Assembly: GCA_958496175.1 (NCBI GenBank)
Contig: OY292277.1
Coordinates: forward strand, 52,153,050 to 52,217,049
DNA from: Sisyra terminalis
Lineage: Eukaryota; Arthropoda; Insecta; Neuroptera; Sisyridae
DNA: 64,000 nucleotides
Direction of reading: 5' to 3'
Each line of letters opens with the position of its first letter. Position 1 is the first letter of the stretch. Positions 46,451 to 58,949 of this stretch are shown one piece after another. The position numbers and the translations under genes are program-made. The notes under the pieces are model-generated. The model made no database searches and was not told the origin of the DNA. It saw only the letters and a list, made by a program, of their open reading frames with translations.

Positions 46451-49400
46451 ATTGAGAAATAGAAAAAACTGAGCAAAAATTGTTAAATAATCCAAACCAA
46501 AAACAAAATTTAGTTTAAGAAAACGAGTACGATAAATTTTAGATTTAAATTATTATGGAGAAAAAACCAAAGATTTCTTAAACAAAGAACCAAGAAAAAT
46601 GAGTTCCTACAGCAACCTAAACGGAAGTAAATATTAGTTTTCGAAGAAATTTACTATAGGTAGCTAAAGATAGGCCAATTAGGTAACCAAATCGTTTTTA
46701 AATTATTATATTCCGTTAATTTATTTTATCCTAAATACTTAGTTTTTGGTTTTTCTTATAACAATATTATTTTTATTATTATTCCATAATAATTATAGTA
46801 ATTAATAATCTGGGTATCAAAAGTGATTTTTTTTCACTTAAAATTAAAATAAAAGCATATAGAATTTAGACAAAAATGCGTACAACTAGAATTCGGAACA
46901 GAAATTAGGAATTTGATTCTAAAGTAAGTAAGAACTAACACTTCTATTTGCCAAATATTGACTCAAAAATTGTTCATCGAAAGATTATTGTACTACCATG
47001 TTTGCTGCCTAATAGTAGCTTCAAATTCCGTTGTTTTTTTTTTAGTACTATCAGGTCCCAAAAAACTCATGAAATTTGATAAATCAAAAGAATCTTATCT
47101 TACTTTAAAACAAGTCTAGGATTACATCTTTTCTGCTCCCCTTTTCTTTGGTACTACCAATTATTCTTCCCATCACTTTAAGTTTGGATTTTTTCAATAT
47201 TACCTCATTTTAGATTGAATCCTTTCATTTGATTTCCATAAGTAATCTTCAAAATCAGATTTAAAAACTTTTTGGATATTTTTCTTCTTTCTAAGATCTA
47301 TGGTTGCGATCTGTTTATCTCGAAAAGAATTCAAAAGTTTTTTTTGCAATTTACAATAGTTGTTATCATATTTTCAATTATTTCTCTGGGCTTTGTCGAT
47401 TGCATTTTTGTGATAAAGCTTTATTATGTTAAAAAAATTAATTTATTTTATTTTCTATTCATAGGTTTTATTTTATTAAAGAAAATCTCCAAAAATTTGA
47501 TAAGAATATAAGATAGATATTGAGTTAACAATATATAATGCTTTGTACTGATATGGCACCAAATTTATTCTTTTTTCTTTTTCTATATTATATTTCTTAT
47601 TTGGAAGAATATATAATTTCTGATAAAAATTTAAGAAAATAAGGAATTAACAATATTAGGTATTGCTATACAAAATACTACGTATAACACTGCGACGAAA
47701 AAAGCAGAGGAATGAAGCTTTTATTTGTAATTATAAGTAATTTGCTCCTTAAAAAAATGCTTACATTTTTTGGTTTCAAAACTTAGAAATAACATAGAAA
47801 GTTCTATGATTTTTATTTATCGATAGTTATACAATTAATATATAAGAAATTTTCTATATGTACATTGATGAAATTTGATTCAAAATAGATCTGAAACTTT
47901 TGAGTTGGAGAAATATTACCAAAGTCCTTAAATAGGATTTTTTTCTGGGCAACTTAGAGAAACAATTAAATGCTAAAATTTATAAAAATAATGATAACCA
48001 AATTTTTTTAAGATTCATCAAGAAATATACCAAAAAGAAAAAATGGTTTCATACGCTTTGGAATTTACAATCTCAGTAATTGAGTAAATTGCAAGAAAAC
48101 TGTTTGAAAATGAAGGTTTATATTAAGTAGTTCCAATAAAGGGCTAGAAGATTTAAGAAAAACTTGGAGAATTTATTAGTAAAAAAAAATCTGACTTTTT
48201 TGATTTACGGTGGTCAATGATAGTCGATGAAATATTGGTCAGAAATTTAAGTTCATCGTTAATATATTTCGGGAAAATTTTTTTACTAACAAAATTTCAA
48301 TCCAAAATGCAGTTAGAAAAGATTATCAGCTTAGAATTTTACATTCTCTGTTGTATTTTTCTGTTAGATTTTTGACTTGCGTGAAAATTGATATTAAATT
48401 TTAAAAAGAAACACAACTCCCGTAAATCATTTTAAAATTTTGCATATACCCTCGTCAGTACCTTAAGCTTGATTTTCCTTTCATTGTGTGCAAATATGAA
48501 AAATATTAAAAACACTTTTTTCTGCATAATAATTCTTTGATAATTTACAAGCGGCGGATTTTTTCGTACTTTATATGCAAAACTTGGTGTTACGGATTTT
48601 TTTTGTTTTTGCTTTTTGATTTATTTTGACGTTGCTAGTCTAGACGAAATCAAATTGGCTTTAAGTAACAAGACAATGCGGTTTACCGCACGTAAAAAAA
48701 AAAAACGCCGTAATAATCATCTACTTATTCCACGATTTATAACAGAAAAATAATTTATTACGCGATGGGAATGTTACAACTTGTGAATGGTATCCTCAAA
48801 ATTCCAAAACAACCAAACAATTTTATGTATCTCTCCAATGTGCTACACCACGCACATTGGATAGATCCAACAGTAACATTTCAGACAAAATAAATAAATC
48901 GAGAAAATTGTCGCAGTGCCAAAATAATTTGTAATTTGTCTGATATACTAACAACTCCATTTATTTTTCATCGTGGCACGTGTTGTTTTTTTCAAAATGA
49001 AAATAAATGACAAATTATCTTACACCCTGGAATTATTTTGAAACACACAAACATCAGTTTTGATTCGTTCAACTGCCCGGCCTGAACGTTCTTGTTGAAA
49101 TTGAAGAAAAAAAATTTATGTATATTTATTATACGAACAGATAAAGTAAATATGAATTTTATTGTCTTTGAGTTATTGCCAACTGGTAAAATAATTTAGA
49201 AACATGACTACGAGCCTACCTACGCCAAGAAAATATTCTAACTTGGATTCCTTAAATATTCTTACATTCGTTGGATTCGTTGTATTCTATTTATTTCCAA
49301 AGAATTTATTTTCGACGTGTTATTTGTAGTAAAATAATCTACGTGTACATCGTTAATGTCTATAATAAAATTGATTTATGATCTTTAGTATTCAAAGTAC

Positions 49401-49790
49401 ACAGAAGAAAGTACTTTAATATGGATTTATGTTTTAAATAATTAAAACAGTTGATTAAGATACAACGGGTTAAAAAATTGGTTCAAAGTTTAAAAAACCA
49501 GTGAATGTACAAAAGGGAAACCATATTTTTAATCTAAAGAAAAAAGATTAACAAACTTTTTATATTTAACTCTGATTTTTAATATAATCATCGAATAAAA
49601 TAAGGAGCAAAAAATTAATTAAACCTTTTAAATTAATGATTTTAATTTTTGAAATAAGGTTTTTTTTTGGTTTTATTCCAAATTTGGTGTAAAAGTCAAC
49701 AATCATCCCCTAATTATCCAACCTTAGAAAAAATTCAACTACTCGAACCTCAACGTCATTCTATTTGTAAAGAAAGATGATCGGTCTTCC
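46451..49790. other. AT-rich stretch of 3.3 kb, no gene recognised
   Basis: Only chance frames (for example 47272-47511 plus, a hydrophobic stretch without a known family). Two small hairpins occur near 48676-48700 and at 48834-48861. Confidence 0.45.
48834..48861. repeat. Perfect 10-bp hairpin
   Basis: TCCAATGTGC-TACACCAC-GCACATTGGA forms a 10-bp stem with an 8-base loop. Function unknown. Confidence 0.65.
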
Positions 49791-49814
49791 AAAAATAAAA
49801 TTGCATTAATAATC

Positions 49815-49990
49815 TCTACTAATATTATAAATACAAAAGTAACTATGCAAGTCTGTCCTGTTGTATTTTCAAGCTTGAAATTTTATACCAACTTTAACAA
49901 AATTTGGTACAAAGATAGATTGGGCTTTAAAAAAAATTCACGCTTTTTTTTGTTGGAAAAAAAAGCTTCATATGAAAGTTTGCCATTATT
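49815..49990 (+). repeat. Interspersed repeat of the ACTAATATTATAAAT type (partial)
   Basis: Begins CTACTAATATTATAAATAC, continues with AAGTAACTATGCAAGTCTGTC, and then AAAATTTGGTACAAAGATAG. This sequence arrangement (TATAAAT then AAAGT, TCTGTC and AATTTGGTA) is one I know from dispersed repeats in insect genomes. I cannot assign it to a superfamily. Confidence 0.4.
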
Positions 49991-50164
49991 TTGTATATAA
50001 AACGATGACACTTTGTACTTAGGGTGCTTGATATAAAATAAATATTTGTATAAGTATTTTTGAAATTTTGACTTATATGGGGATAAAATAGGGGATGGAA
50101 GTTTATATGAGTCTAAAAAAAATATCTTTGCTTGTTATTCCTGGTTGTTCTCTTCCATGGTGTG

Positions 50165-50655
50165 GTAAATAATTAATTATGTTCTTGGGAACTTGGACTC
50201 AAATAATAAGGCGTTAAATTTTCAAATTATCTCAGCGTTTTGTTGGTATTTATTTCTAACTTCTTCAGGAGAATTTTTGATGTTAACATCCTCGTCGTAA
50301 ATACTGGCTTTTTAACAAGATAACCGAGTGAGTACGCTAGCGGCAATTATACTTTATTTATTTGGAAAAGATTTATTTGATTTTGGGATAAGAAGACCAT
50401 AAAAAATTGGGAAAGTAAGCAATGATTTAACGAAAATAAAACGGCTACAAAACTCCTTCAAGGTATAAGTATAATTGCCGTTAGCGTACTCACTCGATTA
50501 TCTTGTTAAAAAGCCAGTATTTACAACGAGGATGTTAACATCAAAAATTCTCCTGAAGAAGTTGGAAATAAATACCAACGAAACGTTGAGACAATTTGAA
50601 AAATAACGTCTTATTATTTAAATCCAAGTTCCCAAGAATATTGTTAATTATTTGC
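50165..50655. mobile_element. 491-bp foldback MITE with 190-bp arms
   Basis: Left arm 50165-50354 and right arm 50467-50655 pair almost throughout, from GTAAATAATTAA/TTAATTATTTGC at the tips to GCGGCAATTATACTT/AAGTATAATTGCCG next to the loop. The 112-bp loop closely resembles the separate sequence at 51675-51800. No flank duplication was found, so the superfamily is open. Non-coding. Confidence 0.88.
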
Positions 50656-51665
50656 TTATTATGTTTATCGTAAAGATGTGCAATAAGAGAATTCACCCGA
50701 AAAATCTGAGGAAAAACGGAAAACTTTAAAAAAATAAAAACTTATAAATTCGTTGGGTGGTCTCTTATTGGCCTATTTTGTTAAAAATGGTTAACGCCCT
50801 TAAAAATTTGGCATTTGGCAAAGATTGTAGCTCATCAAACGAAACTGTAGGTATAATTATAAGGATATACTAATAAAAGTACAAATAAGGGTGCAACCAA
50901 ACTTTTCTTCATTTTCAGAAATACAAAATTCAAACCGATTAGTCTGGTCGTTATGTTAACAGCAAGAACACCAGGAGGAAACTCTTAAGATTTCTATTAC
51001 ACGAAAAGCACCTCTCTATCACATACCTCATTGAACACCTATAAAATAGCCAAAGTTTCTATTATACTGAAAATAATTTCCAAAAATACTCTGTGCTTTT
51101 TTTGATTTCTGGACAAATGATACGTTTTTAATAACTCTTTTTTAGGTAGAGGTACCGAGGTAAAGCATTTGGAACACTAGTAGAAGAAAAAAGAATCGCC
51201 AAATTCAAGGTATATTGATGCTAATAATTGATCAGGTTTTAAATCTGAAGATGCTTTAGGTCGAGTAAAAATGGCTAATACTAATATGGTAAAATGGACT
51301 ATTTTTTGTTCAAGAATGCTTTTACACCGTTTGTGTGAGCTTTCCTCTTTAAGGAACCTCAAAAAACTCAGTAAAGCTCAATAATAAATAATTTTTGACA
51401 TTTCAAGAGCCGTATGAAGTCAGAGAATTGTTTAAGAATGACAATCATTAGAATTTATCTCTGAAAGAGGTTTGCAAAGTAGATGAATGTCAAATGTAAG
51501 AAAGGTTTTTGCTATATTGACTTTAGAACCCTCAAAATTTGCGAAAAAAGTACAAAAATGATATGGTGTATGTTATTATACACAGATTACAAGAATATGA
51601 TGCGAAAACTTAATATAGTCATATTATTTACAATGAGGCCTAAACTAAGGTTGAATACCAAAGGA
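50656..51665. other. AT-rich stretch, no gene recognised
   Basis: Two 61-codon chance frames (51177-51362 minus, 51483-51668 plus) lie here. No domain or element end was recognised. Confidence 0.45.
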
Positions 51666-51669
51666 TAAC

Positions 51670-51810
51670 TATTACTGGAAATGATTTATTTGATTTTGGG
51701 GTGAGAAGACCATACTGGAAAAGATTAATTTGATTTTGGGGTGAATAGACTATAAAAGATTTGGGAATTAAGCAATGATTTAATACAAAAACAAGGCTAC
51801 AAAATTTCTT
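51670..51810 (+). repeat. Copy of the 50.2-kb MITE loop with a 42-bp internal duplication
   Basis: GATTTATTTGATTTTGGG and GAAGACCATA, then GGGAATTAAGCAATGATTTA and GGCTACAAAA follow the order of the MITE loop at about 50368-50458. The unit TTTGATTTTGGGGTGA is duplicated in tandem with a 42-bp offset. The MITE arms are absent. Confidence 0.75.
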
Positions 51811-53822
51811 TTATAAAACAACAAAAAAGAAAGGCAGCTCTATTTTTGAACCCAGAATAAGGATAAGAACAGGATAAGTTTTAGATCAAATTATTCAAAT
51901 GATAAAAGTTGTAAAGAAGGTATGTTGACTTTTGATGCCCCAGAAGATATTGACTTAATCTTTCTTTTAAATTTACTATTAGCTTAAGTCGAAAAAATTA
52001 AGGTTTATTTTTATGGACAGAATAAAGTTAAAGGCAAACAAAATCGCGGGTAGAATTCGGGAAAAATTTCAAATTTTCTTAGATAAATTGAAGTTAAAAA
52101 AAGTTTGGTCTTCTGCTTATTTTAAATATAAAATAAATGGATAAGATTTTCCATGATTCTAACGTATCTAAAACATTAAGAGTAATTTAATGTTCATATA
52201 AAAATAATTGAAATGTTATGAAACGATTTTTCCATATAATTTTCAAAAAAATTAAATTTTACGTTTAACATTTTTGATAACAATTTACGATAGCAAAGCT
52301 GAACACGATATTGGTGGCTAATTGGGCTAATCATTGTTAATACACTTGTGGCTAGTATTCCGGGTATTTAGCATAAAAAAACATGAAAAATTTTCATCGT
52401 TAACAGCGTAACAAAACAAATTAATAGGCATTCCATGTTTCGAGCCTCCATCATTATTTTTATTCATTAAACGCTTCGTAAAATAAAAAAAATAGATAAT
52501 GTTCACAAAGCATAACGCTTCCTGGGTACATTTCTCTAATTTTTTGGGGGCCCGCCTCATATATAACGCCGCTTTTCATTGGTTCATACACGCCGAAATC
52601 CATGGCCGAATTTTGTTTCGATAGTATGCATAATCAGCTAAACACTAGTGGTCGTCGTTTGTGTGCAAATTATTAAAACTATTTTTTATGGAACATTTCT
52701 CAAGCGTATTAATTTAATAACACTGAACTTAATGAGAGCCTAAATGTATTAAATACAAAACGATCACAATGCAAATTTTTATGGGTTTTGCCAAATTGCC
52801 AAACATATTTTCCATGAGAAGAAAACATAAATTAAGAGGTTTTGATTTGAATCAGAATTTTAATTTTTTCCGAAGCAAAAAAAATTATAAGTTTTGTGTT
52901 ATAATTTAAACAATCTTGTAACAATCTATGGAAAAATTTAAATTTAAATTAAGAAATTATAATAGACCACACAAGAATTACAATAACTTTATTGACAGTT
53001 AAAAGCGGAGAAAATTTTGAAATTTCCAATTTCAAGAGTTTGGGTAATTATATTGAAATTAATGAAAGCTCCGAAATTTAACCACTTACTCGAGCTTTTA
53101 ACGTTTTATACATTAAAAGGTAATAATGGAAAGTTATTAACATAATGGTAAATGAATTTGATTATCGCTGATAAAATCTGATACAATTTTACGACAATAT
53201 CGGTCGGTCTTTGCTCCATTATTGCGCCCAATACCCCAACCCGAAAATATAAGATTTTCATATTGCCATCGTATTTTGTCATGCGAAACTCAAACAACAA
53301 AGAAATCATTTGTAGAAAAGTTGGAAAGAAAATGATCGTTTACGACCAATAAAATTTATTTATGATTGGAATATGCTTTACGTTTCCAACAAAAACGAAA
53401 ACTTTATGAATTAAATAGTATTTGCAATATTATATTAGCAAACGGTTCAATAATTTGATCACGATTTTACTGTTTATTTTCAGTCGTAAAAGTAAAACTT
53501 ATGAATTTCGAACTGCTTTTGGAAGAAAACATATTTTAAATGCGTTTTATGGAAATACAATAATTTTCTTTGAGTCAGCAATTTATTACGGAAAACTTAA
53601 GCAATTTATGAAATAAAGAAATTTATTGGGTTTTCTTGCTAATTCAAATCGTATGAGATATGATATATTTTAGCTACAAGAAGTCGTGAAAAATATGAGA
53701 AGAAAAACTTTAGTTTGGGTTTAGTTAACACAAAAATAAGACTAGAAAACCTATTGAAATTGGTAGCTTTTTCAATTTTTAAACATTATCTGAGATTTTG
53801 GTAAAGCTTTTTCCATGATATC
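51811..53822. other. AT-rich stretch, no gene recognised
   Basis: Frames at 52327-52560 and 53106-53309 (minus) and 53422-53616 (plus) match no family. A GC-richer patch (GGGGGCCCGCC) lies near 52544-52556. Confidence 0.45.
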
Positions 53823-54269
53823 TATACTTATATATAAAATTCTTACGTCTGTCTGTACATTTCGATTTTGAACCCAATTTTAGGGTGAATATTTGTTTCA
53901 AGAGGCCCTTATTCTAAATTAAACATTTTTAAAATTTTTGTCTGTCTGTCTGTCTGTTTGTCCCAATTTAACTAAAGAACGGAACAACTGAATTTATTGA
54001 AATTTGGTATTAAGATACAACACAATTTTTCACTTATGTTTGGCGACTTATCATTCCTTAAAAATAATAAGGAAAGGTATTCCTTAGGGATAAAACAAAA
54101 AAAAAACTACTTTAGACAGACAAATTATATATCATTCGAAAGGTAATTAAAAGATAAAAAATAATCTGTAAAAATATTTTTAGTTGAATTGATAAAAAGT
54201 ACAGTAAATTCAATTTAAATTTTAAAAAATTGCCTCTTTGAAATATAAACGTTTATGTAAATAAAACAC

Positions 54270-54368
54270 ATAGTTGATGTTAATAGCGTAATGGCTTAGG
54301 TATCTAATATTCTGATGCTCATAATTATAAAGACGTGGGTTCGAATCTTACAGTAATTTTTTTTTTAT
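54270..54368 (+). ncRNA. tRNA-like Pol III region inside repeat copy 2
   Basis: A perfect A box TAGCGTAATGG (54284-54294) and B box GGTTCGAATCT (54338-54348), 54 bp apart, are followed by a run of T at about 54357-54366. The T arm can pair (GTGGG with CTTAC, two G-T pairs), but the acceptor stem does not. A tRNA-derived SINE head or tRNA pseudogene rather than a working tRNA. Confidence 0.55.
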
Positions 54369-54429
54369 TAAAATGTTGTAAATAGACCCTTAGAGTTGCT
54401 CAATAAGGAAATATTAACGAAAAAAAGTA

Positions 54430-54459
54430 ATAGTAGTAGTAGTAATAATAATAATAGTA
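54430..54459. repeat. AGT/AAT trinucleotide run
   Basis: Tandem AGT then AAT triplets within the interspersed repeat. Confidence 0.8.
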
Positions 54460-55210
54460 AAAAAACTTAAAGAAAATACGTTTTTAAAACCGTGAATACA
54501 TAAAATCCTATATTTATAAATCCCCTCTGACTGATGAAGTTTAAATATTCAATGTATTTCTTATAAGAAGTTGACATTTGATAAGAATATTTTTGAAAAT
54601 TCCTACCCTTAAAGAGTAAAAAGTGGTGACTAAGTTTGTATGAGAAAATGTAGAGTTAATCAACAATGGAAATTTTGAATTTGATAAGTGTAATTAATAA
54701 ATAATTAATTAATTAATAATAAGTTTCTGTTTTTGTTATATCATTTTAATAACAACGTTTTAAATAACGTTATTTCACTAAATTAGTATGAAAGTTTATG
54801 TAGTACTTATTTTAAAAAAGCAATTTTAAATTTTTGTTTGTTTTTCAATAATCAAATTTTTTAAAATCTAATTTTAATGAACCAATGGTTGTGACCTGGA
54901 GCAATTATATATTCTGCTGAAAAACATTAAGGGAGCAATTTTTTCGTCATATATTTCATTATCAATCAAAATATAAAATCTTCTAAACTAACTTTTCTTC
55001 GGTATTTAGAAAAATTTGAAAATCAATTATAACAGTTTATTAAATATGTATTTTTAAAGTTGACAAAGTAGTGTTTTTAAGTATGATTAAGTTTTTCGTA
55101 AAAGAAATATGAAAAATAATAATTTTCCTATGTCACTACAAATAGGAAATTTAAAAAGAAAATATAATCTACACCTACGTTACGCAGACAAAGTCGCGGG
55201 GATCAGCTAG

Positions 55211-57952
55211 TTGGTTATAAAATCAAGCAGCAAATTCTCAGTGTGATTTACTTAAATATTAAATCTGCAAATTAATATCTAGTTTCATCTTAAGTAGCTT
55301 AAAGATTAAAACTATACCACACACTACAAAACTAGCTGCAACTAGTCGCATACAAATATTTAATCCGCCAAGATAAATATAATAATTTGCGATTTAAACC
55401 TCCGTTAAAATTCTTCCTAATAATTACATTATAGTACGAATTAATACTGCACGCGATGATGATCAGAAATAATCATAAATTCGACCGTTAATACCACATT
55501 ATGGCAACAAAATGTTAACTAATTATAAGTGAATATGAAACTTAATTAAACTTTAAAATATAAACTTTGATTTACAACTCCAGTCGTCGTTAAACAGGTC
55601 ACTAATTACACTCGGGTAATTGACATATAAACAAATAAGTAATACAAGTTATGTCCAACGAAAACTTTCGAGAAACTTGCCAGAATTTATTATGAAAACT
55701 ATCGATTTGAATTTACGACATTTTTCAGCTTCAGCTGCTTGAAATTTAAGTCTTGACGTTTTTTTTTTTTGTTTGCCACACAAACGTTTATGCAAACTTT
55801 GGCATAGTTTTGTAATGAAATTATTTGCGTGCGAGGTTAAATGGCGATAAAAGGAAAAAGATTAATTTAATTTTTCTTTGATATTATCCCAAGAAGTTGG
55901 AATTAAATTATTTTAAATTTATGTGGTCGAGGAAATGAGGTTGATGATAGGCTTTCAAACACATAAATGTAATGAACGAAACTTATCAAATTGAATAAAA
56001 TTAAATAATTTCTTTTTCTTGAATAATTTTTCCATTGAAACTATTTCAAGCCAAATTTTATATGGCAAGAAACTTCATGTGGTTTTAAATGTTAATTTTG
56101 CAAAAGGATATCATGTTTTTTTGTTGTTAAAAAAGAGGGAATTTATAGTAAAAACTATTGAAGAGTTAATAATTTTACTAGCATGTTCATTGAGAATTTA
56201 ATAATAGATAAAAAAGGGAGATGCCACTCTTATGTTTTATAAGCCTCTAAGGTTTCTTCTCATATTACGATAGGAAGTATTTCTTTGATCGATTCCAGCT
56301 ACAACAATGAATTTCCCACACGTATCGCTATGACAAATTAATAAATTTTCACTTAATTAATGCTAATAGCTTATTAATAATAATTCAGATGAATGCACTT
56401 GAGTATAAAGTGCAGCCAGAGGCACAACGCATTGTCCAAATTGCATTCATAATGAATTAAAAATATGTATGAAATAGGTAAGTTGAAAATATTAAATTAC
56501 CCACTGTGTGTTTCGTTTTTAATTAGTTCAACTAACAACACGCCTTACCAATGTTAGCTGTCAATCATGTACATGGACACCAAAATAAATATGCTAATTT
56601 TTGAATATTGTAATTAATAGTGAATTAAATAGATAAACTTTATGATCGCTGTGGAATTGTGTAATTTATTTATAATAATTGTTCTCAATTTCGAATATGA
56701 ATATAAAGCGTTTCCCTTCAATTAAAATTGTTTACGGGTAAGATAGTTATGTGCTCATAAACATGGTCTGATAAATGCATTCATAATATCAACAATATCT
56801 TGTTGCCTTGTTCCATAACTTCACCTGTCAAAATGGCTATGATAAATATTTCTTAGTTTCCATTTGTGGTGCTCCCAACTCGTGTTACATTTGCATTCAC
56901 CCCATAAGTTCTAACATAACATCGAAAATTATTTATTAATTTATGGACGATCTATTCAACGCACCCAACATTATATTTATGCCTCCATAATGAAACCTGT
57001 CGTTTTTATCAACGAATTGTATCACATTAATGTCCAAAACATAAAACATGGCGAATACTATCGAAAACACAAATCGATTAGTTAAGAAATAAAAAAGTTA
57101 TAATAATAATTTTCAAGTTTGGTTCTTCACCAATTTTTTGTTGAAAATCATAATATGAATAAATTCATTTTCGATCACAAAACATTGTTTTGTAAGCTGA
57201 GAATATTTCTCGTTTTCTATGCATGTACAATGTTTGTATACAAACTTCGCAGCATGCGAAACATTGTGCAAAAATGTGTCTACAAGAGTCGTGCTCTGTA
57301 TCAACTAGCAGTTCATGCAAATAAAGATTTAACTATTCGGATTTTTAGAGGGAGAAAAAAAAACGAAAAACTTGATTAACTGCAACAACATTATATTGAA
57401 TTGTGACTATTGTAAATTGTTTGTTTAAAAATGAGCAATCAAGTTTAAATGGAGAATCAAAAACTTTAACCATGTAAAGTATGTCAATTGCCTAAGTAGG
57501 TAAGACTCTATTCAAAGCACGACTTAGGAACCATCAAATAATTTCCGTAAAAGAAAGAAATTTAGAAGAATTAAAATAAATTAAACAAACTTTTCTGGAT
57601 GAAAACCAGTAATTGTTAAACAAGTTTTCGAATTTCTTCAAAACATGACCTGCCTCCTTTTTATTTGGTTCTCGTCACAACTGTTATATTTTTTTTTTTC
57701 AAAAAAAAGGTTTTCTTTTTGATATACCTATAAGCAATTGAAAAAAATAAATATCCAAAAAAAATTCTACAATTCAAAGAATCAAAACTGTTTTATAAGG
57801 TGCTGAAAATTTTACAACTAGATTGAAACATTAACAATATATATAAAACAGCGCATAAATCACTTTACCATATTAAAATGCATTTTTTTTTTATAATGAA
57901 TTACTTTTGTTTCTTTTCTGAAATATAAAGTAACACCTTTGGAATTTCAATC
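55211..57952. other. AT-rich stretch, no gene recognised
   Basis: Overlapping opposite-strand frames at 57113-57379 and a 60-codon frame at 56019-56201 match nothing known. No element ends were recognised. Confidence 0.45.
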
Positions 57953-58722
57953 ATGAATAAATTTATAACCGAAGAAAGAGTGAAGATAGTAGATTTATAT
58001 TTTGAAAATAAATACTCAATTATTTCAAAACAAAGATCATTTATGCACTACTTCAAATTTAGGCATTTTCCTACTAAGCCCACAGCAATTATTTTGGTGA
58101 AGCGTTTTTGAGAACAGAGTTCTATTTCGGATCTACGTAACGTTAATGCATGTCAATTGCACCCATAAAGGGTTACAGTATGGTGTACACTCTGCACCAT
58201 ATTTTAACACTGTACTGTCTACACTGTAGAGTAACTTCAGAAGGAATTATTTGACCTTATTTTAAAGAGGAGTCTTATTAAAATGCAATTACCGTGACTA
58301 GTGAACAATATAGAGAAATGTACGTAAATTTTGTTTAGCCTGAGACGGAAAATATGGTAGGGTATTGGTGGCAGCTTAATGGTGCAATTGCATATACAGC
58401 TAGGGCCAATATGCAAATTTTAACTGCAATGTTTCAAGATTAAATAATTTCTCGAAATTCCGATTTTTATGGTTTCCACCATCACCTGATTTAACAGACA
58501 GTACCAGACTTTTGCCTTAAAGAATATCCTAAAGAAAAGGTTAATTTAAATAAGCTTTAAATTATCAAACAACTTAACACAAACCTACAGAAGAAAGTAA
58601 GATCCATACCATCATAAATGCTAAGAAATAACATGGAAAACGCCAAACAAAAAGCTCGTCTTTGCAAAGCTAAAAATGGAGACCATTTAGGTGATATCAA
58701 CAATAAAAAATTCAATTTTTAA
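57953..58722 (+). pseudogene. Mariner/IS630-like transposase relic (multiple frameshifts, internal deletion)
   Basis: The first 52 codons (MNKFITEERVKIVDLYFENK, then SIISKQRSFMHYF) match the N-terminal helix-turn-helix domain typical of these transposases (consensus like EERV.IV.LY.EN..S...TQR.F...F). A stop follows at about 58109, and the section up to the catalytic core is largely deleted. Later pieces in shifting frames read VTVWC, TVTSEQYREMY (V/S changes), WWQLNGAIAYTARANMQ and SPDLT, then PDFCLKEYPKEKV. The last frame (58561-58722) reads MLRNNMENAKQKARLC and GDHLGDI before the stop. The Asp of the WQQDGA motif, the second catalytic residue, has become Asn. Full-length relatives are about 340-350 residues; here fewer than 260 codons of space remain. 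No clear terminal repeats were found. Confidence 0.85.
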
Positions 58723-58949
58723 GCTTTGCTGACAAAAAAGAACTATAAAAATACATTAATTTACAAAAAAAATATTTTATATTAAAATAGTAAAGTGACT
58801 TATATGCATCATTCTGTATAAAATTACCATTTAAAAAATTTAAGTAACAGAAATGCTTATCAGAAAAATAACTATTCTAAGGATATTCATCCATCGGTAA
58901 AAACTCTTACCTTAAATCTTAAGTTTGTAAGATAAACAATTGGATCATT
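58723..58949. other. AT-rich downstream flank of the transposase relic
   Basis: Possibly the 3' non-coding end of the element, but no inverted end was identified. Confidence 0.4.

Larger units (their letters stand above)
53823..55210 (-). repeat. Interspersed repeat starting CTAGCTGATCCCCGCG (copy 2, uninterrupted by the MITE)
   Basis: Inverted relative to copy 1 at 8951. The minus strand begins CTAGCTGATCCCCGCG at 55210, and the other end carries TTCTTACGTCTGTCTGTAC at 53844. A GTCT run (53939-53958) matches the CAGA run of copy 1. It has the empty site for the MITE at 9900 and about 400 bp of additional sequence in its middle. Non-coding. Confidence 0.78.

Noticed and set aside
50510..50615. 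Hammerhead ribozyme in the right arm of the 50.2-kb foldback (CTGAAGA, then GTTGG/CCAAC, then GAAACGTT with AACGTC)
   Set aside because: The core order is suggestive. However, an extra A separates CTGAAGA from stem II, stem I cannot pair next to the core, and the other arm has lost the G of GAAA. Probably coincidence within the long foldback stem.
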